In this document: positions 7,483-16,758 of the stretch, piece by piece
How positions within the stretch are numbered: the stretch's first letter is position 1
How the letters are laid out: every line of letters begins with the position of its first letter
NCBI RefSeq assembly: GCF_016899955.1
Contig: NZ_JACJJL010000010.1
Span: forward strand, 1-64,000
Length of the DNA stretch: 64,000 nt
From: Marseilla massiliensis
GTDB lineage: Bacteria; Bacteroidota; Bacteroidia; Bacteroidales; Bacteroidaceae
Reading direction: 5' to 3'
Position numbers and translations under genes: made by a program
Notes under the pieces: model-generated
Database searches by the model: none
What the model was told of the DNA's origin: nothing
What the model saw: only the letters and a program-made list of their open reading frames with translations

Positions 7483-8043
7483 TCAAAAGCCTTCCACCAA
7501 GCGGCAGGCGTCAGAATAGTCGAGCATGTTTGCCAGCGAGTCTTGCTCGCCGGGCGTTAGCCTGCTGAAGCGCAGTGTGTCGATGAGCCAGCCGTTGGCA
7601 GAAAACAATGCGTCGAGCGAGTCTTTCTTTTCTTTCAGCATGCTCTTGTACAAGCGGCTCATGTCGTAGCCGTCGGGCCCAGATATCAAGAACTGGCCGC
7701 TTTCGAGCCCCATGTAGATGCGAGGGGCGACTACGACGGTGTCGTTGAACACAAATCCCATGCGCCTGCCCGAGAGCGCGCTGGTAGAGTCGGCCCATGC
7801 CTGCAGCCTGTTGCCGCCGACGCGGCCTGCTATCACGCTTCTGCCTAAGTGGTCGCGGTAAAGCCGCAGGCCAACAAACTCTTTCACGGTGGCCACCGGC
7901 CTGAGGGCAATGCTGTCTTTCCGGCCGTCGTATATACCGTACCAGCCGTTCTCCCTGTGGGCCGACGGCGGCGATGTGCATGCCACTGCTGTAAGCAGCG
8001 ACAGCAGCAGCGTGGCGCATCTGTGGATGGCTTTGTTGTTCAT
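7483..8043 (-). CDS. Lipoprotein with SecD P1-like domain
   Basis: A 186-residue protein with a lipoprotein signal (LLLSLLTAVAC, cleavage before Cys22). Residues about 65-125 read like the P1 head of SecD/SecDF: a GNRLQAW strand, then a strand with FVFNDTVVVAPRIYMGLESGQFLISG. In SecD the corresponding segment is a ..LDG.V.SAP.I...I.GG...I.G pattern. No membrane segments of SecD are present, so it cannot be a translocase. It may be an envelope protein that borrowed the fold. Sits beside the SIMPL gene. Resemblance judged by motif only; no function should be assumed. Confidence 0.6.
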   Translation of the reverse strand: MNNKAIHRCATLLLSLLTAVACTSPPSAHRENGWYGIYDGRKDSIALRPVATVKEFVGLRLYRDHLGRSVIAGRVGGNRLQAWADSTSALSGRRMGFVFNDTVVVAPRIYMGLESGQFLISGPDGYDMSRLYKSMLKEKKDSLDALFSANGWLIDTLRFSRLTPGEQDSLANMLDYSDACRLVEGF

Positions 8044-8500
8044 AAGCGCTCTGTCGTTTTGTTGCTTCAGCCACCGTGGGGGCGTAATCGGCTGTGCGGC
8101 CTTTGCTTGGCGCCCCCGGTGGCCCGGTGCAAAAATACAAAAAGAATGGCGAACGCCATAATATTATTGCCACAAGATTGGTATTTATGCCGAATAGGGC
8201 GTTGGCAGCCCGGCCTATTCCGTTGTTCCCGGGTGCCAGTGTGGGCCGGAAGCGCGGGCACTGACGCCTGCCGGGCTGTTGCCTGTGCCTGGGGTGGGGT
8301 GGTGTGCCTGCGGCGAAACAATGCCGACCGGATTGCGTTGCCCCCGGGCGCTGCTTGCCCTTGAGGCCCGCCGCCCCCATTGTTATCGGTCGATAAGACG
8401 CAATTATGGTCTGCCAATGCCGTTATCTCACATATTTTGATTAACTTTGTCACGATGTAATGCCATGCACGAGGCAATGGCAATGTAACTCTTATTTGGT
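8044..8500. other. Intergenic region with divergent promoters
   Basis: A 457-bp region between the minus-strand lipoprotein gene and the plus-strand serine dehydratase. The ORFs overlapping it are GC-driven and lack protein features. A TAACTTTG element at 8442-8449 is the only clear signal. Confidence 0.5.
8442..8449 (+). promoter_or_regulatory. -7 element of the L-serine dehydratase promoter
   Basis: TAACTTTG fits the TAnnTTTG consensus and lies 52 bp before the ATG at 8501, a normal leader length in Bacteroidales. The -33 motif is not obvious. Confidence 0.5.
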
Positions 8501-9739
8501 ATGAAATCGCTTAAGGAAATATACAGAATAGGCAAAGGGCCGTCGAGCAGCCACACAATGGGGCCGCAGAAGGCCGCTCAGATATTTGCATCACGCAACA
8601 ACGGCGTGTCGTTGTTTGTAGTAACGCTATATGGCAGCCTCGCCGCAACAGGAAGGGGGCACATGACCGACGTGGCCATACGCGATGTGCTGGAGCCGTT
8701 GGCCCCTGTCGACATACTGTGGGAACCGTCGGTGTTCCTGCCATACCACCCTAACGGCATGAAGTTTGAGGCCCGCGACGCCGAGGGGCACACGCTCGAT
8801 GAGTGGACTGTTTACAGCATTGGGGGCGGGGCTCTGTCGGAGGGCACCGCGCAGGGCGGCATATTCGACACCCCAGAGGTGTATGGCATGAACACCATGA
8901 CCGAGATAATGGAGTGGTGCAACAGCACCGGGCGCAGCTACTGGGAGTATGTTGACATGTGCGAAGACAGTTCCATCTGGGACTACCTGCAGCAGGTTTG
9001 GGAGACTATGCAGGCCGCCGTGGAGCGAGGCATCAACAATGAAGGCCGGCTGCCGGGCCCGCTCAACCTCATGCGCAAGGCCCCCATATACTATGTGAAG
9101 GCCTCCGGCTACAAGCAGTCGCTGCAGACCCGAGGGCTGGTTTATTCGTACGCGTTGGCCGTCAGCGAGGAGAACGCCTCGGGAGGCACCATAGTCACGG
9201 CACCGACATGCGGGGCCTGCGGGGTGTTGCCTGCCGTGCTGTACCATGTCTACAAGGGTCACGCCTTCTCAGACCGCCGCATACTGCACGCAATAGCCAC
9301 GGCCGGGCTTATAGGCAACATCGTCAAGCACAACGCTTCGATATCTGGTGCCGACGTGGGATGCCAAGGTGAGGTGGGGGTTGCCTGTGCCATGGCTTCG
9401 GCTGCTGCCTGCCAGCTGTTCGGGGGCAGTCCGTCGCAGATTGAATATGCCGCAGAGATGGGGCTTGAGCACCACCTTGGCATGACGTGCGACCCTGTTT
9501 GCGGGCTTGTGCAGATACCGTGCATAGAGCGCAATGCGTTTGCTGCCACCCGCGCCCTTGACGCAAACCTGTATGCTTCGTTTTCCGATGGCACGCACAG
9601 GGTTTCGTTTGACAAGGTAATCAACGTGATGAAGCAAACAGGCCACGACATACCCTCGCTTTACAAGGAGACCAGTGAGGGTGGCCTGGCCAAGGATTTC
9701 GACACCGACTCGCGGCTGGGCGGTGGCATGCCGGTGTGA
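8501..9739 (+). CDS. sdaA: L-serine dehydratase, iron-sulfur type, single chain
   Basis: A 412-residue enzyme that converts L-serine to pyruvate and ammonia using an oxygen-sensitive 4Fe-4S cluster. The beta domain comes first with the signature IGKGPSSSHTMGPQKAA (about 10-26). The alpha domain follows from about residue 180 with the conserved TAPTCGACGVLPAVLYH loop. Candidate cluster cysteines lie in SGADVGCQGEVGVACAMA, MTCDPVCGLVQIPCIERN and related segments. Length fits the fused form found in many bacteria; some other bacteria split it into two genes. Cytosolic, own promoter, and a strong terminator behind it. A central-metabolism gene, which supports this segment being native chromosome. 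Confidence 0.92.
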   Translation: MKSLKEIYRIGKGPSSSHTMGPQKAAQIFASRNNGVSLFVVTLYGSLAATGRGHMTDVAIRDVLEPLAPVDILWEPSVFLPYHPNGMKFEARDAEGHTLDEWTVYSIGGGALSEGTAQGGIFDTPEVYGMNTMTEIMEWCNSTGRSYWEYVDMCEDSSIWDYLQQVWETMQAAVERGINNEGRLPGPLNLMRKAPIYYVKASGYKQSLQTRGLVYSYALAVSEENASGGTIVTAPTCGACGVLPAVLYHVYKGHAFSDRRILHAIATAGLIGNIVKHNASISGADVGCQGEVGVACAMASAAACQLFGGSPSQIEYAAEMGLEHHLGMTCDPVCGLVQIPCIERNAFAATRALDANLYASFSDGTHRVSFDKVINVMKQTGHDIPSLYKETSEGGLAKDFDTDSRLGGGMPV

Positions 9740-9905
9740 GTGGCGTTCGGGCCGGCGGCCCGTGACTGTTGTGGCGGCGTCTTGTGGCGGCTTCGCCCTC
9801 GTGCCTGTCGGCTGTGCGGCATTGCCTTGCAGATGCATAACCCACGTGCCTGTTGGCAGCGGGCATTGCCGCAAGACCCTCCTATTGTGGCCCATCCAGA
9901 AAAAC

Positions 9906-9941
9906 AAAGGCTCCCGGTTTAAGCGTGAACCGGGAGCCTTT
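9906..9941. terminator. Bidirectional terminator between sdaA and GH43
   Basis: Perfect 14-bp arms (9906-9919 and 9928-9941, AAAGGCTCCCGGTT and its complement) flank an 8-nt loop, with T-rich sequence on both outer sides when read on each strand. It sits between the convergent sdaA and GH43 genes and should serve both. Confidence 0.88.
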
Positions 9942-10054
9942 TGTTGTTAGCCATGGAGCTGTCTGCCCGTGTGGCCTTAGCTTTGACCCTCTGAACCATG
10001 AGGCCCGACCGTGGCAAAGCCCACTATTCACCACGGCCAGGTGCACGTAAACCG

Positions 10055-11374
10055 TTATTTCAGAATCCAGAAATCCCAGTCAAACAGGTCTTTCACCTTG
10101 TCGCCCTTGAAGCGGAAATACAGGTCGTGCACCCCCTTGGCGCCTTTAACCTTGCAAGACACGCGGGTGAAACCGGGCCTTGCGACGGCCTCACCTACGT
10201 TTAACGTGCCGGCCAGCGGCCCTTCGGCACTGTCGAGACGTATTTCCACCTTTGCCGTTTGGTCTTTGCCCATCACAGTGGCTGTGAGTTTCCTTGCCCC
10301 CTTTGGCCCGAAGTCAACGCTACGCAGGCACAGCGTCTCACCGTCGTCAATGTCGGTGACAACAATTCCGCCCGTTACGCAGGGCTTGGTCTTCAGTCCG
10401 TATCCCCAGGCCATGGTCTCGGCCTCCACACGGCGGTAAGGATTAAATGTTCCCACCTGCTCAAGCCTTGTGTCAAGCCAGTGAGGCACCTCCTCGATGG
10501 TGCCGTCGGCGTTGTAGTGCATCTTGGCCACAGCCACCGAGCGGCGCTCTTTGTGCTCCATGGTCTCCAGATGCAGCAGCTCGTAGTTAAGCCCGAAGAC
10601 ATACGACGAACCCTTGTAGTCGATAATGCCCGGATGGTTTCCCCTCGACTTGTCGGTGGGCCGCATTATGTAGCCTCGTGTCTGCCACGGCCCGGTGGGG
10701 CTGTCGCTCATGGCGTAGCCGATGCCCTCGGGGCAGCATGTAGAGGCGAAGGCCATGTAGTATTGCCCTTGCCGCTTGTACACCCACGGCCCTTCCTGGT
10801 AGTGTTCGGGCCTCTTGTCGAGCTTGACAATGTTTCCAGAGTAAGAAATCATGTCTTTGTTCAGTTTCACGTAGTAGACGTTGGGGTTTCCCCAGTACAT
10901 GTAAGCCTGCCCGTCGTCGTCGATCATCACCGTGGGGTCTATGTCGTCCCAGTGCTCACGCTGCCATACGAGAGGCTTTCCCAGCGGGTCTTTGAATGGT
11001 CCGTATGGCGAATCTGCCACGAGAACGCCAATGCCGTTTCCGTGGATGGGGCAGTACATGTAGTATTTGCCGTTTCTGTACACCACCTGTTCGGCCCACG
11101 CCCCATTGTCGTGCTTAGCCCAGGCGAAGTCGTTGAGCGATGCCACGGCCCCGTGGTCTGTCCAGTTCACCATGTCGGTCGACGTGTACAGCAGCCAGTC
11201 TTTCATCTTGAAGCCCTCGGCGTCGTCCTCGTCGTGGGTGGTGTAAAGGTAGATGGTGTCGTTGGCTACCAGTGGGGCGGGGTCGGCCGTATACTTTGTC
11301 TGTATGATAGGGCTTTGGCCCAATGCCGTGGCGGCCGACAGTTCCGCCACGGAAAGCGAAAATATGTGTCTCAT
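10055..11374 (-). CDS. GH43 glycoside hydrolase with C-terminal CBM6-like domain
   Basis: A 439-residue enzyme of the five-bladed propeller GH43 family (alpha-L-arabinofuranosidase or beta-xylosidase). The three catalytic acids are visible: Asp in YTADPAPLV (general base), Asp in WDDIDPTVMIDDDG (pKa modulator) and Glu in HYQEGPWVYKR (general acid). From about residue 315 (YRRVEAETMAWGYGLKT) a CBM6-type beta-sandwich follows, ending FDWDFWILK. The N-terminus looks like a signal peptide, but the hydrophobic part is broken by Glu11 (SVAELSAA). Last gene of the GH95-esterase-GH43 unit. In the xylan context arabinose removal is most likely; xylosidase activity cannot be excluded. Confidence 0.85.
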   Translation of the reverse strand: MRHIFSLSVAELSAATALGQSPIIQTKYTADPAPLVANDTIYLYTTHDEDDAEGFKMKDWLLYTSTDMVNWTDHGAVASLNDFAWAKHDNGAWAEQVVYRNGKYYMYCPIHGNGIGVLVADSPYGPFKDPLGKPLVWQREHWDDIDPTVMIDDDGQAYMYWGNPNVYYVKLNKDMISYSGNIVKLDKRPEHYQEGPWVYKRQGQYYMAFASTCCPEGIGYAMSDSPTGPWQTRGYIMRPTDKSRGNHPGIIDYKGSSYVFGLNYELLHLETMEHKERRSVAVAKMHYNADGTIEEVPHWLDTRLEQVGTFNPYRRVEAETMAWGYGLKTKPCVTGGIVVTDIDDGETLCLRSVDFGPKGARKLTATVMGKDQTAKVEIRLDSAEGPLAGTLNVGEAVARPGFTRVSCKVKGAKGVHDLYFRFKGDKVKDLFDWDFWILK

Positions 11375-11401
11375 TTTTTCTGTATGGATAGGGTTGGGTG
11401 T

Positions 11402-12277
11402 TTATTGGGCAGAGAAATTGCGGCTTACGAAAGGCAGGCAGAGGTAAAGGGCGGTGTGCCAATACTCCCAGTCGTGCACGCCGTCCCTAACCCTGAACTG
11501 GCAGGGGATGGCGGCATGGCGCATGGCCCGGGTGAAGTCGATGTTGCGGTCGAGCAGAAAATCGTCGTCGCCGCAGTCGACAAACCACTGCACGGAGCGA
11601 AGCCTTTCTCTGGACTGGCTGTCGGCCTCTGCCACGAACCGCACGCAGCTATGGTCGATGACCGACCTCGTGAGCTTGGCCAGCTTTCCGTCGGGCTTTT
11701 CTGCATCGGTCTCCCGGCCATCGGGTATGTCCATCAAGGCGCTCATGGCATATACGGCGCAGAACATGTCGGGGTGCCTGAGTCCATATGCCGTGGCGCC
11801 GCCGCCACCCATTGACAGACCGGCAATGGCGCGGTTGGCCTTGCTTCCGCCTGTGCGGAATTGCTTTTCGATGAATGGCACGAGCTCGGTGAAGAAGAAC
11901 GTCTCGTACTTCCAGCCATCCATGTCGAAGTATCCGTTTTGGTAGACGTTAGGGTCGCCGCCACCGGCGTCGGGTGTAACGATGACCATCGGCCTGGCCT
12001 CGCCGCTGGCCACGAGCCTGTCGACCACATCCTTCAGCCGCCCCTGTGACACCCAGTCGTCGTTTTTGCCCCACATCCCGTGAAGGAGGTAGAGCACGGG
12101 GTAGCGCCTTGTGTCTCCGGAGTCGAAGCCTTTGGGCAGCAATACGGTATACGCACGCTTCACGCCGAGCACTTTGCTCAGTATGGTGTCGGTCACGATA
12201 CGGCTTTCATTTACTCCTTGCGCGCTTGCCGCGAGCGACATCAAGGCAGCGATAATAAGCATTCTTGTTCTTTTCAT
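11402..12277 (-). CDS. CE1-type esterase (feruloyl / acetylxylan esterase family)
   Basis: A 291-residue alpha/beta hydrolase of the esterase D / CE1 group. It starts with a clean signal peptide (MLIIAALMSLAASAQG). YPVLYLLHGMWGKNDDWV carries the oxyanion-hole region, AGLSMGGGGATAYG the nucleophile serine, and HDWEYWHTAL the catalytic histidine; the acid is likely the Asp in FVDCGDDDFLL. Members remove ferulic or acetic acid from arabinoxylan side chains, which fits its place between GH95 and GH43. The start at 12277 is chosen because it opens the signal peptide; the upstream extension would add 37 unrelated residues overlapping GH95. Confidence 0.83.
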   Translation of the reverse strand: MKRTRMLIIAALMSLAASAQGVNESRIVTDTILSKVLGVKRAYTVLLPKGFDSGDTRRYPVLYLLHGMWGKNDDWVSQGRLKDVVDRLVASGEARPMVIVTPDAGGGDPNVYQNGYFDMDGWKYETFFFTELVPFIEKQFRTGGSKANRAIAGLSMGGGGATAYGLRHPDMFCAVYAMSALMDIPDGRETDAEKPDGKLAKLTRSVIDHSCVRFVAEADSQSRERLRSVQWFVDCGDDDFLLDRNIDFTRAMRHAAIPCQFRVRDGVHDWEYWHTALYLCLPFVSRNFSAQ

Positions 12278-12323
12278 ATTGGTATATGTCTGTTGATGTT
12301 GCGTGTTGTTGCATGTAATGCCG

Positions 12324-14759
12324 TCATTGGCGGGCCTCTGCCTTGCGTCTAACAACGTAAGAACGGCCTGCCGCGGTGTCAATGTCATACTCGTAGACTT
12401 TTGTCAGCGAAGGCATGCGCGGTGTTGCCATGGCTGAGACCTCAGGCGTGGCGATGGCAGCCGGGGCGAGGAAAGGGTTGGGGCAGGGCTCATTGGCGGG
12501 CCTCAGGCCCTTGCCTTTCAGTGGCACGTATGAGCGCAGGCGCAGCGTTCCACCCCTGGCCGATGTTATTGTTGCCGATGCCAGCTTGCCTCCGTACCAC
12601 TCCATGCTCACCTCGAAACCGCCCCGGGCCTTTAGCCCCCTGACGCTGCCCTTGTCCCATGCCCGAGGCAGGGCCGGCAACAGTTGCACCGCCCCGTCGT
12701 GGCTCTGCACAAGCATCTCGGCCACCCCTGCTGTGAATCCGAAGTTGCCGTCGATTTGGAATGGCGGATGAGCGTCGAAAAGGTTGGGGTATGTGCGTCC
12801 GTCGGGATGGTCGGCAGCCTCTTTGTCGGATGGCAGCAGCCGGAGCATGTTGCTTATTATGCGGTAGGCATGCTCCCCGTCGAGCATGCGCGCCCAGAAG
12901 TTTATCTTCCAGCCAATGCTCCATCCCGTGGCTTGGTCGCCGCGTTGCCCGAGTGTCGTCTTTGCCGCCTCGAACAGCAGGGGGTTGAGCCGTGGCGAAA
13001 TTTGGTTGCTGGGGTAGAGCCCGTAGAGATTGGATATATGCCGGTGCTTGTCGTCCGGGTCGTCAATGTCGTCCAACCACTCTTGCAACTGGTTGTTCCG
13101 TCCGATGCGCATTGGCGGCAACTTGTCCATGGCCAGCCTGAGCGAGTCTTTCAGCGACTGCCGTTCGCCCACTATGCCAGCCGCAAGCAGGGTGTTGCCG
13201 AGTGCGTCGAATACAATCTGGTTGTCCATTGTACATCCGGCAGTCACGGGGCCGTGCTCAGGCGATATAGACCGTGCCACCACAAGATGCCGACCGTCGG
13301 GGTGCTCTGTGAGGAAGTCGAGGAAAAACAGTGCCGTGCCCCTCAGCACGGGGTAATACTTGCGCAGGAAACCAGTGTCGGCCGTGAACAGATAGTGCTG
13401 CCACAGGTGCTGTGCCAGCCAGGCCCCACCGCTTGGCCACATGCCTGCCGCGGCGAAGTCGACCAAGCCCGCTATGCGCCACAGGTCGGTGTTGTGATGG
13501 GCCGTCCACCCGCGGCAGCCATACATGGTGCGGGCGGTCTGCGCCCCGGTGACAGACAGGTCTTTGAGCATGTCGAACAAAGGCTCGTGGCACTCTCTGA
13601 GGTTGGTCACCTCTGCGGGCCAGTAGTTCATCTCGGTGTTAATGTTTATAGTGTACTTGCTGTCCCAAGGCGCTGCCACGCTGTTGTTCCATATACCCTG
13701 AAGCGTGGCGGGCTGGCCGCCAGGCAGCGACGATGATATGAGCAGGTAACGCCCGTATTGGAAGAGCAGCGCGGCCAAGTCTTCGTCATTCCCATCGGCG
13801 TAGTTGGCAAGCCGCCTCGGTGTCTCGGCGAGCGAGGCCGCAGAGCCTGGCAGGTCGAGGCTCACCCAGTCGAACATCGACCTGTATCGCTCCACGTGCC
13901 GCCTAACGGCCTCGTCATATCCCGTTTGCATGGCCTTGTCGAGGTATAGGTCTGCCTTGGCACGCTCGTCGGCGCTCGTGTCTCGATAGCTCACATAGTT
14001 GGTGGCGGCCGAAATGTATATCGTGGCCGTAGTGGCGTGGCTCACGCTCAGCGTCTCGCCGCAGCCATCGGTCTGACCGTCGGTCTTTACGCCTATAAGG
14101 CAGGCAGCCCTCAGGCATCCCTTCACGCCCTCCTGGTCGCGCCCGTGGCATGTTATGTGCAGCTTTTCGCCTTCGGCCCGCACTTCATGGCGCAGCGGGG
14201 CGTCGTATCCGATGGTGAAGTTCAGCGCCTTGTCCTTTCCGGCCCTGATGTTCATTATTATCACATTGTCGGCCAACGAAGCAAAGGCTGTGCGAGTGTA
14301 GCTCACTCCTGCCACCTCGTAGGTGGTGGTTGACACGGCCCTGCCTATGTCGAGGTCCCTTCGGTAGCGTGAGGCGTTGCCGTGGCCGGGAAATGTCATG
14401 AAGACGCTGTCCATGGTGAGGTAGCTCATGCCGTTCTTCCCAGTCTGGAAGTTGGCGTCGACAAGTCTCTGGGCCTCGTTGTTCTTGCCGGAGAACACAA
14501 GTTTCCTTATAGCCGGCAGCACGTAGAGTGCGTTGGGGTTGTCGTTGTTGTAAGGCGAGCCGGCCCAGAAAGTCTCTTCGTTTAGTTGCAGTTCCTCCTT
14601 CTCGGTGCCGCCGAATACCATGGCGCCGAGGCGGGAGTTGCCAATGGGCAGGGCCTCAGTCCATGCCCGGGCAGGCTGCGAGTACCATAGCCTGAGCTCG
14701 CCAGCCCATGTGCAGGCGCATAAGGTAATGGCGATGAATGCCAGTAAGTTTTTTTTCAT
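12324..14759 (-). CDS. GH95 alpha-L-fucosidase / alpha-L-galactosidase
   Basis: An 811-residue GH95 enzyme of usual length. It has a signal peptide, then the N-terminal beta domain opening [30 protein letters not shown] with [10 protein letters not shown]. An (alpha/alpha)6 barrel follows, with [33 protein letters not shown] (about 370-400, containing the two Asn that activate water) and [17 protein letters not shown] (about 695-710, with the general acid Asp in PFQIDGNFG). Inverting hydrolase. In Bacteroides ovatus, GH95 members in complex xylan loci act as alpha-L-galactosidases on cereal xylan, so this is as likely as fucosidase here. First gene of a unit with the esterase and GH43. Confidence 0.9.
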   Translation of the reverse strand: MKKNLLAFIAITLCACTWAGELRLWYSQPARAWTEALPIGNSRLGAMVFGGTEKEELQLNEETFWAGSPYNNDNPNALYVLPAIRKLVFSGKNNEAQRLVDANFQTGKNGMSYLTMDSVFMTFPGHGNASRYRRDLDIGRAVSTTTYEVAGVSYTRTAFASLADNVIIMNIRAGKDKALNFTIGYDAPLRHEVRAEGEKLHITCHGRDQEGVKGCLRAACLIGVKTDGQTDGCGETLSVSHATTATIYISAATNYVSYRDTSADERAKADLYLDKAMQTGYDEAVRRHVERYRSMFDWVSLDLPGSAASLAETPRRLANYADGNDEDLAALLFQYGRYLLISSSLPGGQPATLQGIWNNSVAAPWDSKYTININTEMNYWPAEVTNLRECHEPLFDMLKDLSVTGAQTARTMYGCRGWTAHHNTDLWRIAGLVDFAAAGMWPSGGAWLAQHLWQHYLFTADTGFLRKYYPVLRGTALFFLDFLTEHPDGRHLVVARSISPEHGPVTAGCTMDNQIVFDALGNTLLAAGIVGERQSLKDSLRLAMDKLPPMRIGRNNQLQEWLDDIDDPDDKHRHISNLYGLYPSNQISPRLNPLLFEAAKTTLGQRGDQATGWSIGWKINFWARMLDGEHAYRIISNMLRLLPSDKEAADHPDGRTYPNLFDAHPPFQIDGNFGFTAGVAEMLVQSHDGAVQLLPALPRAWDKGSVRGLKARGGFEVSMEWYGGKLASATITSARGGTLRLRSYVPLKGKGLRPANEPCPNPFLAPAAIATPEVSAMATPRMPSLTKVYEYDIDTAAGRSYVVRRKAEARQ

Positions 14760-14861
14760 GTTTAGCGTCTTTATTTGTATTGCCTGTCAGGGTGTCTCTT
14801 TGGCGGCGGGCGAGTGGCTGGTAGTGGTTCCCGCAACGGCCCGCAGGCAGCTTATGACATG

Positions 14862-14869
14862 CAAATATA
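14862..14869 (-). promoter_or_regulatory. -7 element before GH95
   Basis: On the minus strand TATATTTG fits TAnnTTTG, 103 bp before the GH95 start, and lies after a 13-bp hairpin. It supports GH95-esterase-GH43 being a separate transcription unit. Confidence 0.45.
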
Positions 14870-14992
14870 ACCTAAATACTTGAGAAACCGTAGCTTTGCC
14901 AACAAACTTCTGCCTGCCTCCTGTCGGTGCACCGGTGTGGGCACATGGCGCGGTGGCGCAGTGGCGGGCTGCCATCTTTTGGCAAAAGCCAT

Positions 14993-15023
14993 CCTCCCGC
15001 CTGCCTCACTGGCAGGCGGGAGG
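14993..15023. terminator. Hairpin after GH30
   Basis: A perfect 13-bp stem (CCTCCCGCCTGCC at 14993-15005, complement at 15011-15023) with a 5-nt loop, 54 bp past the GH30 stop. The following T run on the minus strand is weak, so it may be a terminator or an mRNA-stabilising 3' end. Confidence 0.6.
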
Positions 15024-15076
15024 GCGACTGCATATCAGGCAAACGCCACCTGTGGTGTAGCGATGCCCTGTAGAAA

Positions 15077-16750
15077 TTACATTTTTATCTGTACAGACAC
15101 AATGCCCTTGCCCGACATGCGCACCAGAGCCTTGCCACCTTTCACTTGCGCGTGGGCATCGGCCATGTCGACATTATCGTTGGTCTCAACAGCCTCGGCC
15201 GTGGCTTCGGCCGATGGCAGTTGTATGCTCAGGCACCTGAAACCATCGCCCATATTGATGGCCACGAGTGTCATTTCAGTGCGCGAGGCGTTGGCGTAGG
15301 CCGTGACCAGAAGGTCGGGGGCCACCGCAGAGGCCTCAATGCGGTCCATACCCTTGGCATATTTGGCGTAGTGAGCCATGATGTAGCCGTTTTTGGTGGG
15401 CTCGCCCTCTGGCGTGGTGTTGCGCTCCGGGTCGTTGTCGCCAATCATGCCGTAGAACCGTTTCAGGTACCAATATACATAAGCCGAGCAGTTGCCTTCC
15501 ATACAATGGTGCATCTCCAGAGCCAGATGGTTGAGGCTGTATGTCCACTTCTGGAACTCGAGGTAGTTGTCGGCGTTGTCCTTGTCCTGCCCGTCGTTGA
15601 AAAGGTGTTCCGTCATCCACCACGTCTTTCCAGCTGCCTTGAGGTGATTGTCGTACAGTCCGCACACATATTTGCGCCGTTGGGCAGTGTAGGGCTGCGT
15701 GGTGTCTAAGAATCCCTGGTATAAATGGCCGGCCAAGATGTCGGTCTGTGCCATGGCTTCGGCGTCGGTCAGCACGGCATCGGTATAGTCGGGGTTGTAT
15801 CCGCACGACTCCGGGCCCATCAGTCTTGTGCCTGCGGCCCTTATCTTCTGGCCGAAGCGCTTTGTGAAGTCGACAATCTCGGCAGGCGACCAATAGGTGA
15901 AGTCCATGTCGGGCTCGTTTTGCACCGAAATGGCGTATATGCCGACCCCGTTTTGCCGCATGAAGTCGACGTAGCGTACCAGGTGGTCAGCATAGTCGGC
16001 ATACTTGTCGGCTCGCAGGTGCTTGAGCGACTTGCCGTTGACGGTCACCTTGTCGGCCCGCTCGTCGCCGCAGTCCCACGGGCAGGCGAAAATGATGGCG
16101 CCGAGGGCTTGAGCCCGCCTTGCGCCGTCGACATCGTCGGCCCATCTGTTCTCGTCGGGGTAAATCATCAGCCTGAGGATGTTGTGGCCCAAGCCCGACG
16201 GCGAGTACATGCGCTCCAGCTCGCCGGCCGAAATGCGGTCGGCGGGAGCTACCCATATCGACGGGTTGTACATGCCTCCGAATCCGGTCACGTGTTGGTG
16301 GGTGATGCTTATGTCGGTGGTCACATCGACAGTCTCATACTTAGGTTTCTGGGTTAGGGTGAGGGAACTTTTGGCTTTGCCGTCGGCCCCGATGAGTGCC
16401 AGTGTGGCCTGCCTCGCCTCGTCAGAGGCATTCTCGGCATACTCAATCCTCACTTTGTCAAACCGCCTTCCGCCCTCCCGGCTGCCTCCGCTCACGGCTC
16501 TCACTGCGGTGATGACACCGTTGTCCGAATGTTCTATGCGGTAATGACTGCCGTCGCTCTCGACCACAGCTGTGGCCGAGCCCGCCGTATAGTCGACAGC
16601 AATGCTGTCGCTGACAAACGACAGAGGCACTGTGAGTGCCGCACTGATGGTGTCGTCGTCGGAGCACGACCACATGCCGAAGGCCGTAACGATGCTTACG
16701 GCAAGCACCGCCATACCTTCCATTAAGTGTTTTCTCTTATTCGTTTTCAT
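15077..16750 (-). CDS. GH30 glucuronoxylanase-like lipoprotein with BACON-like domain
   Basis: About 557 residues. A lipoprotein signal ends GMWSC, followed by an acidic SDDD stretch that favours surface export in Bacteroides. Residues about 40-130 look like a BACON-type beta domain. The catalytic part is GH30, probably subfamily 8: VTGFGGMYNPSIW at its start, acid/base Glu in ISVQNEPDMDFTYW, and nucleophile Glu in KTWWMTEHLFND. The side beta domain closes the protein (ALVRMSGKGIVSVQ). GH30_8 enzymes cut xylan next to glucuronic acid branches. The start at 16750 (MKTNKRKH) gives the best signal peptide. It is 8 bp after the GH10 stop in the operon order, so the two endo-xylanases are co-expressed. 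Confidence 0.87.
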   Translation of the reverse strand: MKTNKRKHLMEGMAVLAVSIVTAFGMWSCSDDDTISAALTVPLSFVSDSIAVDYTAGSATAVVESDGSHYRIEHSDNGVITAVRAVSGGSREGGRRFDKVRIEYAENASDEARQATLALIGADGKAKSSLTLTQKPKYETVDVTTDISITHQHVTGFGGMYNPSIWVAPADRISAGELERMYSPSGLGHNILRLMIYPDENRWADDVDGARRAQALGAIIFACPWDCGDERADKVTVNGKSLKHLRADKYADYADHLVRYVDFMRQNGVGIYAISVQNEPDMDFTYWSPAEIVDFTKRFGQKIRAAGTRLMGPESCGYNPDYTDAVLTDAEAMAQTDILAGHLYQGFLDTTQPYTAQRRKYVCGLYDNHLKAAGKTWWMTEHLFNDGQDKDNADNYLEFQKWTYSLNHLALEMHHCMEGNCSAYVYWYLKRFYGMIGDNDPERNTTPEGEPTKNGYIMAHYAKYAKGMDRIEASAVAPDLLVTAYANASRTEMTLVAINMGDGFRCLSIQLPSAEATAEAVETNDNVDMADAHAQVKGGKALVRMSGKGIVSVQIKM

Positions 16751-16758
16751 TGTAAAAG

